From Bromus sterilis (lineage: Eukaryota; Streptophyta; Magnoliopsida; Poales; Poaceae), in NCBI GenBank assembly GCA_950022295.1, contig OX465600.1:233513782-233577781 (forward strand): 64,000 nt of DNA, read 5' to 3'. The position numbers and the translations under genes were made by a program. The notes beneath the pieces are model-generated. The model worked only from the letters and a program-made list of their open reading frames with translations. It did no database searches and was not told the DNA's origin. Shown piece by piece: positions 12,850-24,096 of this stretch (positions are counted from its first letter, which is position 1; each line of letters opens with the position of its first letter).

Positions 12850-13537
12850 TGTAACGCCCCGGCCACACCGACCGGTTCCCGGCGTACGCCTGGCGGGATC
12901 TAGACTGTCCCCACAGACCAACACTAGTCTTTCCTGTGCACTTTGTCCTCACTCGTGCGCACCCGGGAACAACTTCTCGGTCGGTCACCCATCCTCAAAT
13001 CGCTCCAAGCCAAGCACGCTTAACTTTGGAGTTCTTTGGATCTGGGCTCCCGGAAAAGAAGGTGCACCTTGTTGATATGAGTAGTCTATCATTCCTATTA
13101 AGCCAGGATGTCACATACACCCCCACTCAAAGGAACCGATGTCCTCATCGGCCCACAGGAACGTTCCCTCTTGGCACACGTCTGTGCGTCTAGTGCCGAC
13201 ACATGTCCCACATGTTCGCGCACTGACCCACACACGCCCGTATAACCGCAAGGGTCGGCTCTGATACCATTTGTAACGCCCCGGCCACACCCACCGGTTC
13301 CCGGCGTACGCCTGGCGGGATCTAGACTATCCCCACAGACCAACACTAGTCTTTCCTGTGCACTTTGTCCTCACTCGTGCGCACCCGGGAACAACTTCTC
13401 GGTCGGTCACCCATCCTCAAATCGCTCCAAGGCAAGCACGCTGAACTTTGGAGTTCTTTGGATCTGGGATCCCGGAAAAGAAGGTGCACCTTGTTGATAT
13501 GAGTAGTCTATCATTCCTATTAAGCCAGAATGTCACA
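12850..13537 (-). mobile_element. Cassandra TRIM retrotransposon with 5S-rRNA-like LTRs (688 bp)
   Basis: Two 266-bp direct repeats (12850-13115 and 13272-13537, about six differences by eye) flank a 156-bp non-coding middle. GAAGG target duplications (12845-12849, 13538-13542) border the unit. On the minus strand each LTR holds a segment like 5S rRNA, with AAGTTAAGCGTGCTTGG and AGGATGGGTGACC, the hallmark of Cassandra. The primer-binding site complements initiator tRNA-Met. There is no coding capacity; it depends on other elements' proteins. Inserted in LTR copy A. Confidence 0.92.
13257..13271 (-). promoter_or_regulatory. Primer-binding site of the Cassandra element
   Basis: The minus strand reads AATGGTATCAGAGCC immediately next to the 5' LTR (13272-13537). 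It matches the TGGTATCAGAGC site for initiator tRNA-Met and fixes the orientation as minus. Confidence 0.85.
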
Positions 13538-14885
13538 GAAGGTCTAGGCTATCCCGCCCCGACGCTTTGTTCCATTCGAGTCACCTAGGACCCGAGTTCC
13601 GGGTATTGGTTTTAAGACTGAGCGTGCCTAACCGCGTGTGGGATTTTATGGGGTCCCCTTTTCTTACCTACCTAGCTTCAAGCATTTCTAGTGGTGGACC
13701 AAGCTGATTTTACCTTTTGAAACCGTGTGCGTGCTGGTCGTACGCCAGTAGTTTTCCAACCAACCTGGACCAGTGAGGACATAGTTCCCTTGCTGGCCCA
13801 TCATGACCGGCTGAGGACCCGGTTTCCCATGTGTGATTAACCGGCAATCCAAACCTGGAGTCATACAGTAGAGACCAGATCGAGAGCGCGGCCGGCTCCT
13901 GAGCTGGATGTCGACTCACCGGGGGCCACTCGGATTTGTTCGTTGTTAGTTAGAGGGACCTGTTGTTTCGGATCTCTTGGAACTAAATCATAAAATGGTT
14001 GCCTGTGATGGGTAGCAACTGAGATAGATGGGCGTGCGTGCGGAGCCTTGTAATGGGCAGTTGGTACACCCCTGCAGGGTTAAATCTTTTCGAGAAGCCG
14101 TGTCCACGGTTATGGACGACTTGAGACCTACTCCTTGTTCATAGACAACAACAATTGAGATAATCTTAGTATAACTTGATCAACGTGTGTGTGTGACTTG
14201 ACTGCTTCTTCTTCGTCGGGATGCGAAGAGGAGGACAAGGATAGGATAGGTGTTATGATTGCGTAAGTAGTTGATAGCAAGACTTATTGGAGGCGATTCC
14301 TCATCGAATGCTTGGCTTCTTACCTTACTCTCTAGATCGTTAGCCACTTCATAAATGCTAGTGCGGCAGCAACCTCACCACTTACCCCTTCCTTACCGTA
14401 AACTACTAGTTGACCTAGAATGACGAGTGATGAAGTCCTTGCTGGGTCAGATGACCACTACAGTTGGATGCTGAGTACCTCTGTACTCATGATACTACCC
14501 CCAAACTCTTTTCAGGGTTCTTGATCGACAACAGGTATGGTGATCGACGTTTCACGTGGATACTCGACGACGACTAGTTAGGCGGATCCCGTCGGAGGGC
14601 CTGGACCCGTGTGGTTATGGCGATCAATGTTTTTCTCTTTGCCATTAGGCATTTGATTGTAGTCTGTACTCAGACATGTATCTTCCGTTGTTGTATTGTA
14701 TTTAAGGCAGTTGTATGCCGATTGTATGAGATGTTGTATCCTTATATCTGTAATGTTGTGATATCATATTGGAAATCCGGGGCATATGGCTATGTCATAT
14801 GTCGCGGTGGGACCGATATGTGCTTCGTCCCCGGATCTTGATGAAATATCTAGATCTGGAACAGTACCACATATCGGGCCTTACA

Positions 14886-15555
14886 GCGGCGAGCAATTAA
14901 GGCACCCACATTATAATCATTCCTACCAAAGAGGGCGTTCGCATAGATAGCGAAATCTGGTGCAGAACCGTTGCTCGTGTTGTCATGAGCCAACACCCCT
15001 CAAGCAATAAAGTACGCAAAATACCTGATGTGGGGGAATAAAATGCTGGAAATCTTTGTACGCCGAATGTCGCTCTCCTCCTGGATACAAAGGGAGTTGA
15101 AGAGAGTCCTCAACTCGGAGGGATGAGTGTTCATCCTCGCCGTCTGACCAGCGTTCGACACACCTATTATTTCACAAAACTGTGCCAAAGACATGGTTAT
15201 AAGATCATTGTAAATTTTGAACTCGACGGTTCCAGCAACATGGTTATAACAAAAACTATTAACAAAGCAGGAGGTGAGCTTCTTATATTGTAGCACACGA
15301 CATAGTGCTAGCCGTGTCAAACCTGCATTGGTGCAGAGGCCGTAAAAATCCTCCTTAATTCCTGCAGCTTCAAGAAAATCATTGCACGGATACATCATTG
15401 CGCATGCTGGACTTGTGTCTTCCAACAACTCCAGGGGTACATGATCTTCATTGTAGCTCACTCTAGCAGGTGAGGGTGAAGTTGAAGCTATAGTAACTCG
15501 ATCGGAGCGCTCGGGCTTCTTCTTCCCAAGCCACCCTTTTCTTTTCCTAGCAAAC
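14886..15555 (-). pseudogene. Second ORF of the Sabrina-like element (plant-transposon-protein-like)
   Basis: The open stretch 15461-15000 shows V-P-L-E-L-L-E-D, N-A-G-L-T-R-L, M-S-L-A-Q-F-C-E-I-I-G-V and H-I-R-Y-F-A-Y-F-I-A. This is the helical domain common to the extra ORFs of Triticeae Athila-lineage elements. After a TGA at 15000-15002 the same frame continues to 14886 (A-H-D-N-T-S-N...I-A-R-R), where the A-family LTR cuts it. Upstream of 15461 the frame stays open to about 15555 with a basic, Lys-rich N-terminus. Its biochemical role is unknown. Confidence 0.6.
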
Positions 15556-16346
15556 TCATTTATGAAAATTTTGACAATTCAAAAAAACAAGAATTTATAC
15601 AAAGTGAGTTGAGGCAAACTACTCTACTGACTTACCTATGGCCTAAAATTGCATCAAAACATGGAAAATAAATTTCTACACATGCATGCAAGCTCATATA
15701 AACAACACCAAGAACTACTAAATACTCACAAATGAAGCCACTAATCAAAAATCTAATTGGAGGGGTGGAGGAGTTACATACCAGGGAGTATTTTCTCAAA
15801 ATCTCAGCTCAAATGATGGGTTGTAGAGAGAGATCGAAAATCGACTCCAAGAACAGCAAGAACGCGCACACAGGAGCAAAACTCGTGTTTTTGGAGAGAA
15901 AGAGAGAGAGGAAGAAGAAGTACCTACAGGTGGGGCCTGTGGGCCCCAGGCGCCCCGTGGGCGCCGCCAGGAGGCTGGTTGCGCCAGCTGGCCTCCTGGG
16001 CCACTGGTGGCCCCCCCTGGTCAGCCCCAGGTGCCTCTAGGTCACTGCCGGCATGGAAATTTTTATTTTTATTTTTCTGGAATTTTTCTGAAAACTTCAG
16101 TGTTGAAAATTTTCCGGAGTTCAAAAAGCTGCGAAACTTTCTGAAAACTTGAAGCAGTGATTAGAATTGTGAAGCTTCAAAAACATAGGAACTTGGTACA
16201 GCAAGGATAATAAAAGCTAAAGCAAATGAAAACATAACAAGCTCCACTTTTTACCTATATAAAACATGATCACTAGCAAGGTTGATCAAGTCTTACAAAC
16301 AAACCATCGATATATAGAGCAAAAAGTCTCACCTCTTATGAAGTGA
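15556..16346 (-). other. Non-coding spacer inside the Sabrina-like element
   Basis: About 790 bases between the two coding regions. It holds a very GC-rich patch (about 15930-16045, many GGCCC/GGCGC words) flanked by A/T-rich DNA. I see no convincing ORF. Similar GC patches occur in the LTRs of these elements (for example around 20200). Confidence 0.4.
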
Positions 16347-16349
16347 TCA

Positions 16350-18850
16350 TTGCACATTTACTTTAATGGACATTGTCCCCACCATAATGGTTTTGTATTT
16401 GTGGTGCACGTGTAGAGGACAATCCCATTCTCCGATCTTCACGGTCTCGATATTCTCTATTGAGTTAAGGCCATGCCTTTTGTCAATCTTCTTTTGAAAA
16501 TACAAAGTGTGTTCTTTATCATCTACGTTGAAGGTGACCTTTACTTTATTGCAATCAATAATGGCACCTGCGGTGTTAAGAAAAGGTCTTCCAAGAATAA
16601 TAGACATGCTCCCATCCTCGGGCATGTAAGCACAACAAAATCTATAAGAATCAAAAAATTAGGAACTTCAACGGGAACATCCTCACAAATACTTATCGGG
16701 ACGGCTGTTGACTTGTCAGCCATCTGAAGAGAGATATCTGTAGGGATTAGCTTATCTAAACATAGCCTTTTATAAAGAGAAAAAGGCATAACACTGACCC
16801 CTGCTCCGAGATCACATAAGGCAGTTTTGAGATAATTATTTTTTATGGAGCAAGGAATGGTGGGTATACCTGGATCACCAAGCTTCTCAGGAATCTTGCC
16901 ACTGAAAGAGTAGTTAGCAAGCATAGTAGATATTTCCTCATTAGGAACTTTTCTCTTATTAGTAACAATATCTTTCATATATTTTGAATAAGGAGGTAAC
17001 TTAATAGCATCAGTCAGGAGAATTTGAAGAAAAAGAGGTTTCACCCATTCACAAAATTTATTATAATGCTCTTCTTCTTTATATTTGAGAGACTTACCTG
17101 AAAAGGGCATGGGTTTCTGTACCCATGGTTCTCTTTCCTTCCCGTGTCTTTTTGCGATGAAGTCTTCTCTAGTGTACTTCTTGCGTTTATCGGGTGCTTC
17201 TTCTTCTCGCACCTCGGGAGGATCATTCTTCTCTTTCTCATTTTCTTCGGGCTCAGCACCGTCTTTAGTTTCAGCATCGGAGGTAGATATGCTGTTAGGA
17301 TCAACAGCAAGTTCTTGACTTGTAATAGGATCATTGGAGTTGCCAGCCTCCTTGTGTTTCTTCTTCTTCTTTTTCTTCTTTGGAGAGCTAACAATCTCGT
17401 CTTCTACCTGTACTTGAGAATCTTTCTTGATCCTCTTCGGATGCCCCTCGGGATAGAGTGGGTCCTGGGTGTGTTTTCCACCCCTGGTTTTGATGCCATA
17501 AGCTTGTATGTCCTGCTTGGTGTTGTTAGCAATCAAATATTTTTGCACATTAGAAATTTGTTCAAGCTTAGTTTGAACCATATGAAAATGCTTAACAAGA
17601 CATTTAACATCATTAACTATTCTTTCTAGAACACCATGCAAACTTTTGATAGCAAAAGAACTATCATGCAACTGACTTTGTATCCTCCTATTAAAATGGT
17701 CTTGCTTAATAATAAAATTATCAAGCTCATCTAAGCATTGGTCGGGAGGCTTATCTTTAGGGATGTCACTTTCAGTAAAGTCTAATAGAGAGTGTACCTC
17801 TACCAAGGGAGGGTGAGTAGTAGGCTCACACAACTTCTCAATAGGCGGTAGATTCTTCACGTCTTCAGCTTTAATGCCTTTCTCCTTTATAGACTTCTTT
17901 GCTTCTTGCATATCTTCGGGGCTCAGGGCAAGCATGCCCCTCTTCTTTGGTGGTGGAGGTGGTTCAAGGACGGACCAATCTTCGTGGTTCTTGGAAATCT
18001 TTCCCATTAATTCTTCAGCATCGTCAAGGTGTTCTTTCCCTAAAAACACAACCAGCACAACTATCTAGATAGGATATAGATTCATTGGTTAGACCAGCAT
18101 AAAATATATCAAGTAATTCATTCTTGGGGACTTCATGTCCCGGTCTAGCCTTGATTAAGTAACAATACCCCCCCCCAAGCTTTGGGAGGTGCTCATCCTG
18201 CAATTGTTTAAAGTTATAGATTCTTTGCAAAGAAGCATGTTGCATATGAGCAGGAAAATATTTATCAACAAAGAATTGAACTAAGTCCTAAGGACTCTCA
18301 ATGGAACCATAAGGTAGTGCATCGCACCATGATTTAGCGTCTTCCTTCAAAGAAAAAGGAAAAAAGCTTGGCCACATAGAAGTTTCGTCTCTTTTCATCA
18401 GTAGCAAATAGGTCACCTAACTCAGCGAGTTTGGTCAGGCGTGCTATAGCATCATCATTTTCTCTGCCATATAAGTGAAAGATCAACAGAGAAATCATAA
18501 TCAGGATCAGTGATGTATATAGGGGATGTGGCCAATTTAGGATTAGGAATAATCTTGTTCTTCATGGAGTGCTTTTCGAGCAACTCTTTAACAGCACCAG
18601 GGTCAGAGTCGACACACTCTTTGAGTTCCCTACAAAAATCATCATCGAGAGTAATATAATCATCATTAAGGATCCTCTCCTTGAGTTCATCTAAGTCTGG
18701 GTAACCAAAGGTTTTGCAAGTAGGAATATAGGTAGCAGGAGTCTCAGTCTCGGATTCTGCTGCAACCTTAGCAGTCCGAGTTTCAATATAGTGGGAAAGA
18801 AAACTAGTATCATCAAGAGTAGTGGAAGCATCATCAAAAGTATCGGACAT
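16350..18850 (-). pseudogene. gag-protease of the Sabrina-like element
   Basis: The N-terminal part (18850-18458) is acidic and ends near S-V-D-L-S-L-I. A frameshift follows, then a piece around 18245-18060 (Q-R-I-Y-N-F-K-Q-L). The main frame 18058-16541 has a P-P-P-P-P-K-K-R-G motif, a Lys-rich tract and W-V-Q-K-P-M-P-F, then a retropepsin-like region whose expected active site reads L-C-D-L-G-A-G-V-S-V-M-P. A further frameshift near 16620 moves the end to the frame at 16625-16347 (I-L-G-R-P-F-L-N). Breaks near 18460, 18060 and 16620 inactivate it. Confidence 0.8.
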
Positions 18851-19088
18851 AGTAACAGACTCAGTTGAAGTAGCATGTGGTGGTAGTGGTGAAGCAAACT
18901 TATAACGGAAGGTGAATCAAGCGTAGCACTGGTACTCAAAATGGTACCTTTTCTTGTAGTAGATGGTAGGACGGAACCTTGGGGTCTCCTTTCTTACCCA
19001 TAGCGGATCAAGTGTGGAAGGAAGAATACTTCAAGTAGACTTGTAAATATTGCTATGCTCCCCAGAAACGGCGCCAGAAAACAGTACT
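18851..19088 (-). promoter_or_regulatory. Leader and primer-binding site of the Sabrina-like element
   Basis: The minus strand reads TTCTGGCGCCGTTTCTGGGG at about 19078-19059, about 10 bases inside the LTR end. It is an Athila-type primer-binding site. The remaining 200 bases up to gag are untranslated leader. Confidence 0.75.
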
Positions 19089-20479
19089 TGATAACCCTCA
19101 ACTGTAGGGGATCGTTTGTAGTGTTCTCACGGGTAAGTTAACCCAATTTATTGATTCAACACAAGGGGAGCCAAAGAGTATTTATAAGATTTGACAGTTG
19201 AGTTGTCAATTCAACCGCACCTGAAATATACTTGCTTGCAACAAAGTATTAATAGCAAATGTGTTATGATAGTGATAGCGATGGTGGTAACAGCAAAAGT
19301 AAAACAGCAGAAATAAACTAGTAGTAACCAGCAGGATTAAAACACTATAGGCTAGGGAGATGGATGGTTGGGCGCTGCATGAATAAGAGTGAACATGTAA
19401 TAGATTCTAACACGGGGAAAGGCACACAAAAAAGCAATGATCATCTAGGCAAATATCAAACATTAGGCATGTATCCTGTAGGTAGTTGTGCGTGCTTGCA
19501 ATAAGAACTTGCACAACAACTTTTGTCCTACAATCCCGCTACGAACGGGGCCAAAGGGAACTTATGGAGATTAAGGTGCTCCTGTAAAAGAGCACCGGAA
19601 CAAAGCAATAAACTCAATGGATACATGGAATCCTCAAATTATGGACCATCCCCTTTGGTGTCCCAAGCTGTCACCTTTGGTACCGCCGGTTCTGGACCAT
19701 AATAGGTGCGTACACATCATAGATAGGATCTCAAACATAAATATAATCATGAAAACATAAGTGGTTCAGATCTGAAAACATGGCACTCGGGCCCAAAGTG
19801 ACAAGCATTAAGAGAAACAAGTTGTAGCAAAGATGATAAAAACCACAGTAGATGATAGAGAACATGCCCCCAACAATCTGACGAACCATTACATGATCAA
19901 ACTCATCCAATCCCTACCATCCCCTTTGCCTAAAGCAAGGAATTACTCACACATGTGAAGAGAAGTCATGGAGGAAGGATGGATTGGTGATGGTGATGAC
20001 AATGGCGACGATCTCCCCTCTCCGGAGGCCAAATTAGCCTCCGGATTAGCCCTCCCGAGGAAGAACAGAGGGTAGAGGTGGCTCTGCGACGGGTTCTGGA
20101 AAAGCGACTTACGTTTCGGAGTTTTCTCGTCACGGGAATAAATAGGAGTCGAGGTAGGGCTCCAGAGGCGGTGGGAGTCACCCAGGCGACCATCTGGCGC
20201 GTCCAGGGGTGGGGACGCGCCAGCAGGGCACCTGGGGCCCCCTAGCTGCCCTCTGGCCCCACTTCTGGCTCCAGTCTCCTTCAGGTACGTGGAATTTTTG
20301 TAATTTTTCTGGGAATTTTCTGTGATGTGCAAAAATCCATTTTCCTACACACAATAAAACCATACAGGAAGCTCTGCAGAAAACAGCGTCAGTCCGGGTT
20401 AGTCTAGTTCAAATCATGCAAGAATGAGGGAAAAACAATAGCAAAAGTCTTTGGAAAAGTAGATACGTTTGGGACGTAT
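19089..20479 (-). mobile_element. 5' LTR of the Sabrina-like element, minus strand
   Basis: On the minus strand it begins near CATACGTCCCAAACGTATC (20478, a mutated TGATACGTCCC start) and ends GGGTTATCA (19089) before the primer-binding site. The TACGTCYCAAACGTAT start is typical of Athila-lineage LTRs in Triticeae. Short ORFs inside are not genes. Confidence 0.7.
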
Positions 20480-20927
20480 GAGGAACCCAGCGTGTTCCCT
20501 GTTTCGCACGGTCTCCGGGCCGTGCCCTTCCAGGAGCGGTCCTTCCGAAAGGTGTCCTCGGGGCACCGTCGCCACTGTTCTCCCCTGCTTCTGGCCTGAT
20601 AGATGAATGGCGCTAGAATGAGGGCCTGAGAAACCTGACCCAAGACACCAGGCCCCTGGCCGCGCCACTTGGCCGTTTGGGCTAGAGACATCCCCCCTTT
20701 GGCCCCTCTTCTGACATTTGGTTCCTCCCGGTGCGTGGATTTTTTCTAATTTTTACTGGAATTTTCCGGGACACCTAAAAATCCATTTTCCTGCACACAA
20801 TAAAAGCATATAGGCAACTCTTCCGAAAACAGCGTCAGTCCGGGTTAGTTTCATTCGGGTCATGCAAGAATGAGGTCAAAACAATAGCAAAAGTTTTTGG
20901 AAAAGTCAATACGTTTGAGACGTATCA
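20480..20927 (-). mobile_element. Partial LTR of a second Athila-like element, minus strand
   Basis: Minus-strand start TGATACGTCTCAAACGTATT at 20927. It parallels the first 200-odd bases of the neighbouring LTR (shared AACCCGGACTGACGCTGTTT and TTTATTGTGTG) but is a separate, diverged copy. It is cut on its left by the Sabrina-like element and abuts plus-strand gag on its right. Confidence 0.7.
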
Positions 20928-21736
20928 AGAACATATTGTTGATCCTAATAGTATATCTACTTCTGATGCTGAGACTGAAGATGGTGCTGGACCTGATAAA
21001 GATAATGAGAAAAATGATCCACCTGAAGTACAAGATGAAGAAGCACCCGACAAGCTCAAGAGATATACTAGAGAAGACTTCATTTCAAGAAAACATGGGA
21101 AGGAAAAATAACCATGGGTACAGAAACTAATGCCCTTTCCAGGTAAGTCTCTCAAAACTAAAGAAGAAGGGCATTATAATAAATTTTGTGAATGGATTAA
21201 ACCTCTTTTTCTTCAAATTCCTTTGACTGATGCTATTAAGTTGCCTCCATACTCGAGGTATATGAAAGATATTGTTACTAATAAAATAAAATTTCCTAAT
21301 GAGGCAATATCTACTATGCTTGCTAACTATTCTTTCAGTGGCAAGATTCCTGAGAAGCTTGGAGATCCAGGTATACCCACCATTCCTTGCTCCATAAAGA
21401 ACAATTATGTTAGAATTTCTTTATGTGATCTTGGTGCAGGAGTGAGTGTTATGCCTTTTTCTCTTTACAAGAGGCTTTGTCTAGAAAAACTAATCCCTAC
21501 AGATATCTCTCTCCAGATGGCCGACAAGTCAACAACCGTTCCCATTGGTATCTGTGAGGATGTTCCTTTTGAAGTTGTTCATTGCTTAATTCTTAATAAT
21601 TTTGTTATGCTAGACATGCCCGAGGATGGGAACATGTCAATAATTCTTGGAAGACCTTTTCTCAACATCGTAGGTGCCATTATTGATTGCAATAAAAGAA
21701 AGGTTACTTTCAATGTTAATGAGAAGGAGCACACGG
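20928..21736 (+). pseudogene. gag-protease fragment of an Athila-like element, plus strand
   Basis: Residue for residue it follows the minus-strand gag at 17320-16350: D-P-N-S-I-S-T-S-D-A-E-T, Y-T-R-E-D-F-I, H-Y-N-K-F-C-E-W, A-N-Y-S-F-S-G-K-I-P-E-K-L-G, the protease L-C-D-L-G-A-G-V-S-V-M-P, and I-L-G-R-P-F-L-N. One in-frame TAA lies at about 21109-21111. Both ends are cut, by an LTR at 20927 and by a gypsy LTR near 21740. Confidence 0.8.
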
Positions 21737-21835
21737 TTTTGGGGGGATGGCCCATAGTCATGACCCGGTATACAGAAGTACCGGGCCGTCTCTCAAGGTG
21801 AAGGCCCGGAAGAAAGACTTGGCTTGGGCTGAGTC

Positions 21836-23290
21836 TGAAAGTGCAATCATGCCCTTAACCGTATTTTGATGTTGATGACAATATACATATAGAGGACTAA
21901 TAATGTTTGTCAATTTATCTCAGGTTTTAGCCCTCGGTTCGTTGTGATGGTGGATCATAGACCATTGATATTTACAATTCCTCAAGAGATGGAACCAATG
22001 AATTTCAAGCGTAAGCTATTTTCCGGTTATCTTGAGTATAGGGATCCCCGCACTATTAAGAGGGGATCAGTGGGTGTACTGTTTAAGTCTTGCTCAAATA
22101 CCTTGCAAAAAAACAAATTTAATGTCACACACTCATTTTAAACAAGCCTGCTGAATATACACACATCATACTTCCGGTCCCTATCGGACGTCCGGTACCT
22201 GATGCTCTCGGACGTCGGTCACCGTCGGACTAAGGGTCCGAGAGGTCAGTGGGCTTTTTGCCCCGTTTCATCGGATTTCCGGTCCCTATCGGACGTACGG
22301 TGGTCGGACATCCGGTTGGTGTCGGAATTAGGATCCGACGGGTCAGTGTCTTTTCTCTATGTTTTATCAGATTTCCGGTGACCATCGGACATCCGGTCAT
22401 CGGATTTCCGGTCGTTGTCGGACGTCCGGTGCCTGATGAGTTCTTATGCGCATGCAGTGTATTAGTGAGTGTCCAGTGCAAACCGGACGTCCGGTCCGAG
22501 CCGGACGTCCGATACTTATGCTGGCAGAATGCTCCAACGGACATTTCTGGCCTTGGGCGATAAATATGCCCTCTCCACCACTTGATAGGGTTGACTGATT
22601 CATTTGCAACATGCCCAAGAACACAAGTGCTCCCTCCCACTCTCTCCCTCACCAAATCTCAGATCCCGGAGGACCCCATGAGAGTTCTTGACGGATCTTT
22701 CACCTCGTGAAAGATCTGCCCCTTCCCCATCTTTCAACCAAAGAAAATCGCATTTTGAGAAAGTCTTGAGCTTTCCCCATTGATCTTGTTACTCTTGGAG
22801 GTTGGAGACTCCTAGGCGGGTAGGAGTTCTTCGGAGAGGAATCGACCATTGTGATTACACCTGTTGAGTTTGTGAGGGTTTTGTGACCACCTTTAAGGTC
22901 AACCAGTAGTGGTTGGGAATCGCCTTCGTTGTGATATCTCAAGGGGAATAGAGTAAGCCTTCGTGGCGTTGGTGTGCCTTCGTGGTTTCACCCACTCTCT
23001 CCGAACGGTGAGTAGCATCCCTCCAAGGAAGTGAACATCGGGATACATCGTTGTATTCGCGTCATTCGGTTATCCCTACTCTTTCCCCTTATTACTTGTG
23101 CTACCGTATTACTTGCCCCTCACTTGATTTAGTATACTGTGCTTATTGTTCTTCTTGTCATAGATAGGTAAACCTTGCAATTCTTAGGCACACCTTTATC
23201 TTCCGCATTATTGCCTAAAATTTCTAAGTAGCGATAAAATTTGTAATAAGACCTATTCACCCCCCCTCTAGGTCTATCTCGATCCTTTCA
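21836..23290 (+). mobile_element. Copia solo LTR, 1455 bp, target duplication GAGTC
   Basis: It starts TGAAAGTGCAATC and ends CGATCCTTTCA, with exact GAGTC duplications at 21831-21835 and 23291-23295. No internal domain is present, so the element was reduced by LTR-LTR recombination. CACCCCCCCTCTAGG near the 3' end and the CpG palindromes inside are reminiscent of Sirevirus (Maximus-like) LTRs; this family call is tentative. Confidence 0.85.
22185..22511. repeat. Cluster of CGGACGTCCG palindromes in the solo LTR
   Basis: The 10-bp perfect palindrome CGGACGTCCG occurs four times (first 22185-22194, last 22502-22511). One-base variants (CGGACGTACG, CGGACATCCG) and many CCGGT words lie between. 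CpG-rich palindromic islands are known from Sirevirus LTRs. Confidence 0.8.
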
Positions 23291-23696
23291 GAGTCATGAC
23301 GCCACGAAACCAGAAGGTTGTAGAAGGAAATAGACTTAGCTTGCACGATAAGGAAACTATGTTTGTAAAGTAGAACTAGGATTTCGTCTTTAGACAGAGT
23401 CGGTTTCGTGTAATTCAAGGGACCCGACGCCTTTATAAGCCGCCCCCTTGGTCCAAACAGGACAACTCAACTTAGCTCTTGTCGAGACATAGGCAGCGAT
23501 TCAACACCTTTGTATTCGAGAAATCGACACCCCATAATATAAAATCAGGAGTAGGTCTTTACCTTTCGAGGGGCCGAAACCTGGATAAATCTCATGTCTT
23601 GTGTTCTCGCCGACTCATCTCCTCGAAACCATCTCACAGCAAAGGTCCCACACTAATTTCTCTAATGACGACATCTGCAGTGACTTTCCCACGACA

Positions 23697-24096
23697 TTTG
23701 GCGCCCACCGTGGGGCCTGCGCACACAGGTGTTGTGATCATGAAGGGAGCTCAATGAGGTATGCAATATTTCGTCGCCAGCCGAATCACTAGAAGCCGAC
23801 GGGGGAAAGCTCTACATCGACGATACCACCTGGGGATCCAAAGACGACTCCATCGAGTCAGGCCATCGGGTCCAGATTGGTTCCATCCACATCTTCATCG
23901 GCATGGTAAATGGAACTGAGCCAGAGCCGGATCATGACACCCTGACGAAAGCCGCGAGTCGGTCGACGACCCACTCGAAGCACGTCTTTGTTGGCTTCAT
24001 TGATGGATCTCCAGAGCCGGCGCGATCGTTCGAGACCCCGAGACAGGACAGCTCGGACAATCTCTCCGACGCCGACTCATACCCCAGTGGAGGAAA
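23697..24096 (+). pseudogene. Primer-binding site and gag N-terminus of a gypsy element
   Basis: TGGCGCCCACCGTGGGG at 23699-23715 is a gypsy primer-binding site two bases after the LTR. A leader follows, then an open stretch from 23903 (M-V-N-G-T-E-P-E-P-D-H-D) that resembles the low-complexity start of Tat-lineage gag. It is cut at 24096 by the long LTR beginning TGTGATAACC. Identity beyond gypsy 5' end is weak. Confidence 0.5.

Larger units (their letters stand above)
11772..14885 (+). mobile_element. Partial LTR of gypsy family A/B (copy A)
   Basis: From about 11800 to 14885 this matches 44950-47373 closely (copy B, a complete 3646-bp LTR). Examples are the ATGATTATTATAATGTTGAC region and the shared end GGAACAGTACCRCATAT...GGGCCTTACA. 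The 5' half is missing, cut by the Tekay-like LTR. A Cassandra element interrupts it. Its right end (14885) abuts minus-strand Athila coding sequence, so this copy was inserted in the Athila-like element. Contains no gene. Confidence 0.8.
14886..20479 (-). mobile_element. Athila/Sabrina-like gypsy element, minus strand, 3' end missing
   Basis: Reading leftwards it has a 5' LTR (about 20479-19089), a primer-binding site TGGCGCCGTTTCTGGGGA, gag-protease (18850-16350) and a second ORF (15555-14886). No reverse transcriptase or integrase is visible. It resembles non-autonomous Athila-lineage elements such as Sabrina. The 3' part is cut by LTR copy A. Coding regions are frameshifted. Confidence 0.75.
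21740..23696 (+). mobile_element. 5' LTR of a gypsy element, split by a copia solo LTR
   Basis: The left part (about 21740-21830) and right part (23296-23696) form roughly a 500-bp LTR ending CCCACGACA. A gypsy primer-binding site follows at 23699. TTTATAAGCC near 23432 could be its TATA box. The left boundary is inferred from the point where gag homology stops; the right boundary from the primer site. Confidence 0.6.

Noticed and set aside
12955..13070. 5S rRNA gene
   Set aside because: The similarity is to part of 5S only and sits inside both Cassandra LTRs, so it is transposon-borne, not a functional rRNA gene.
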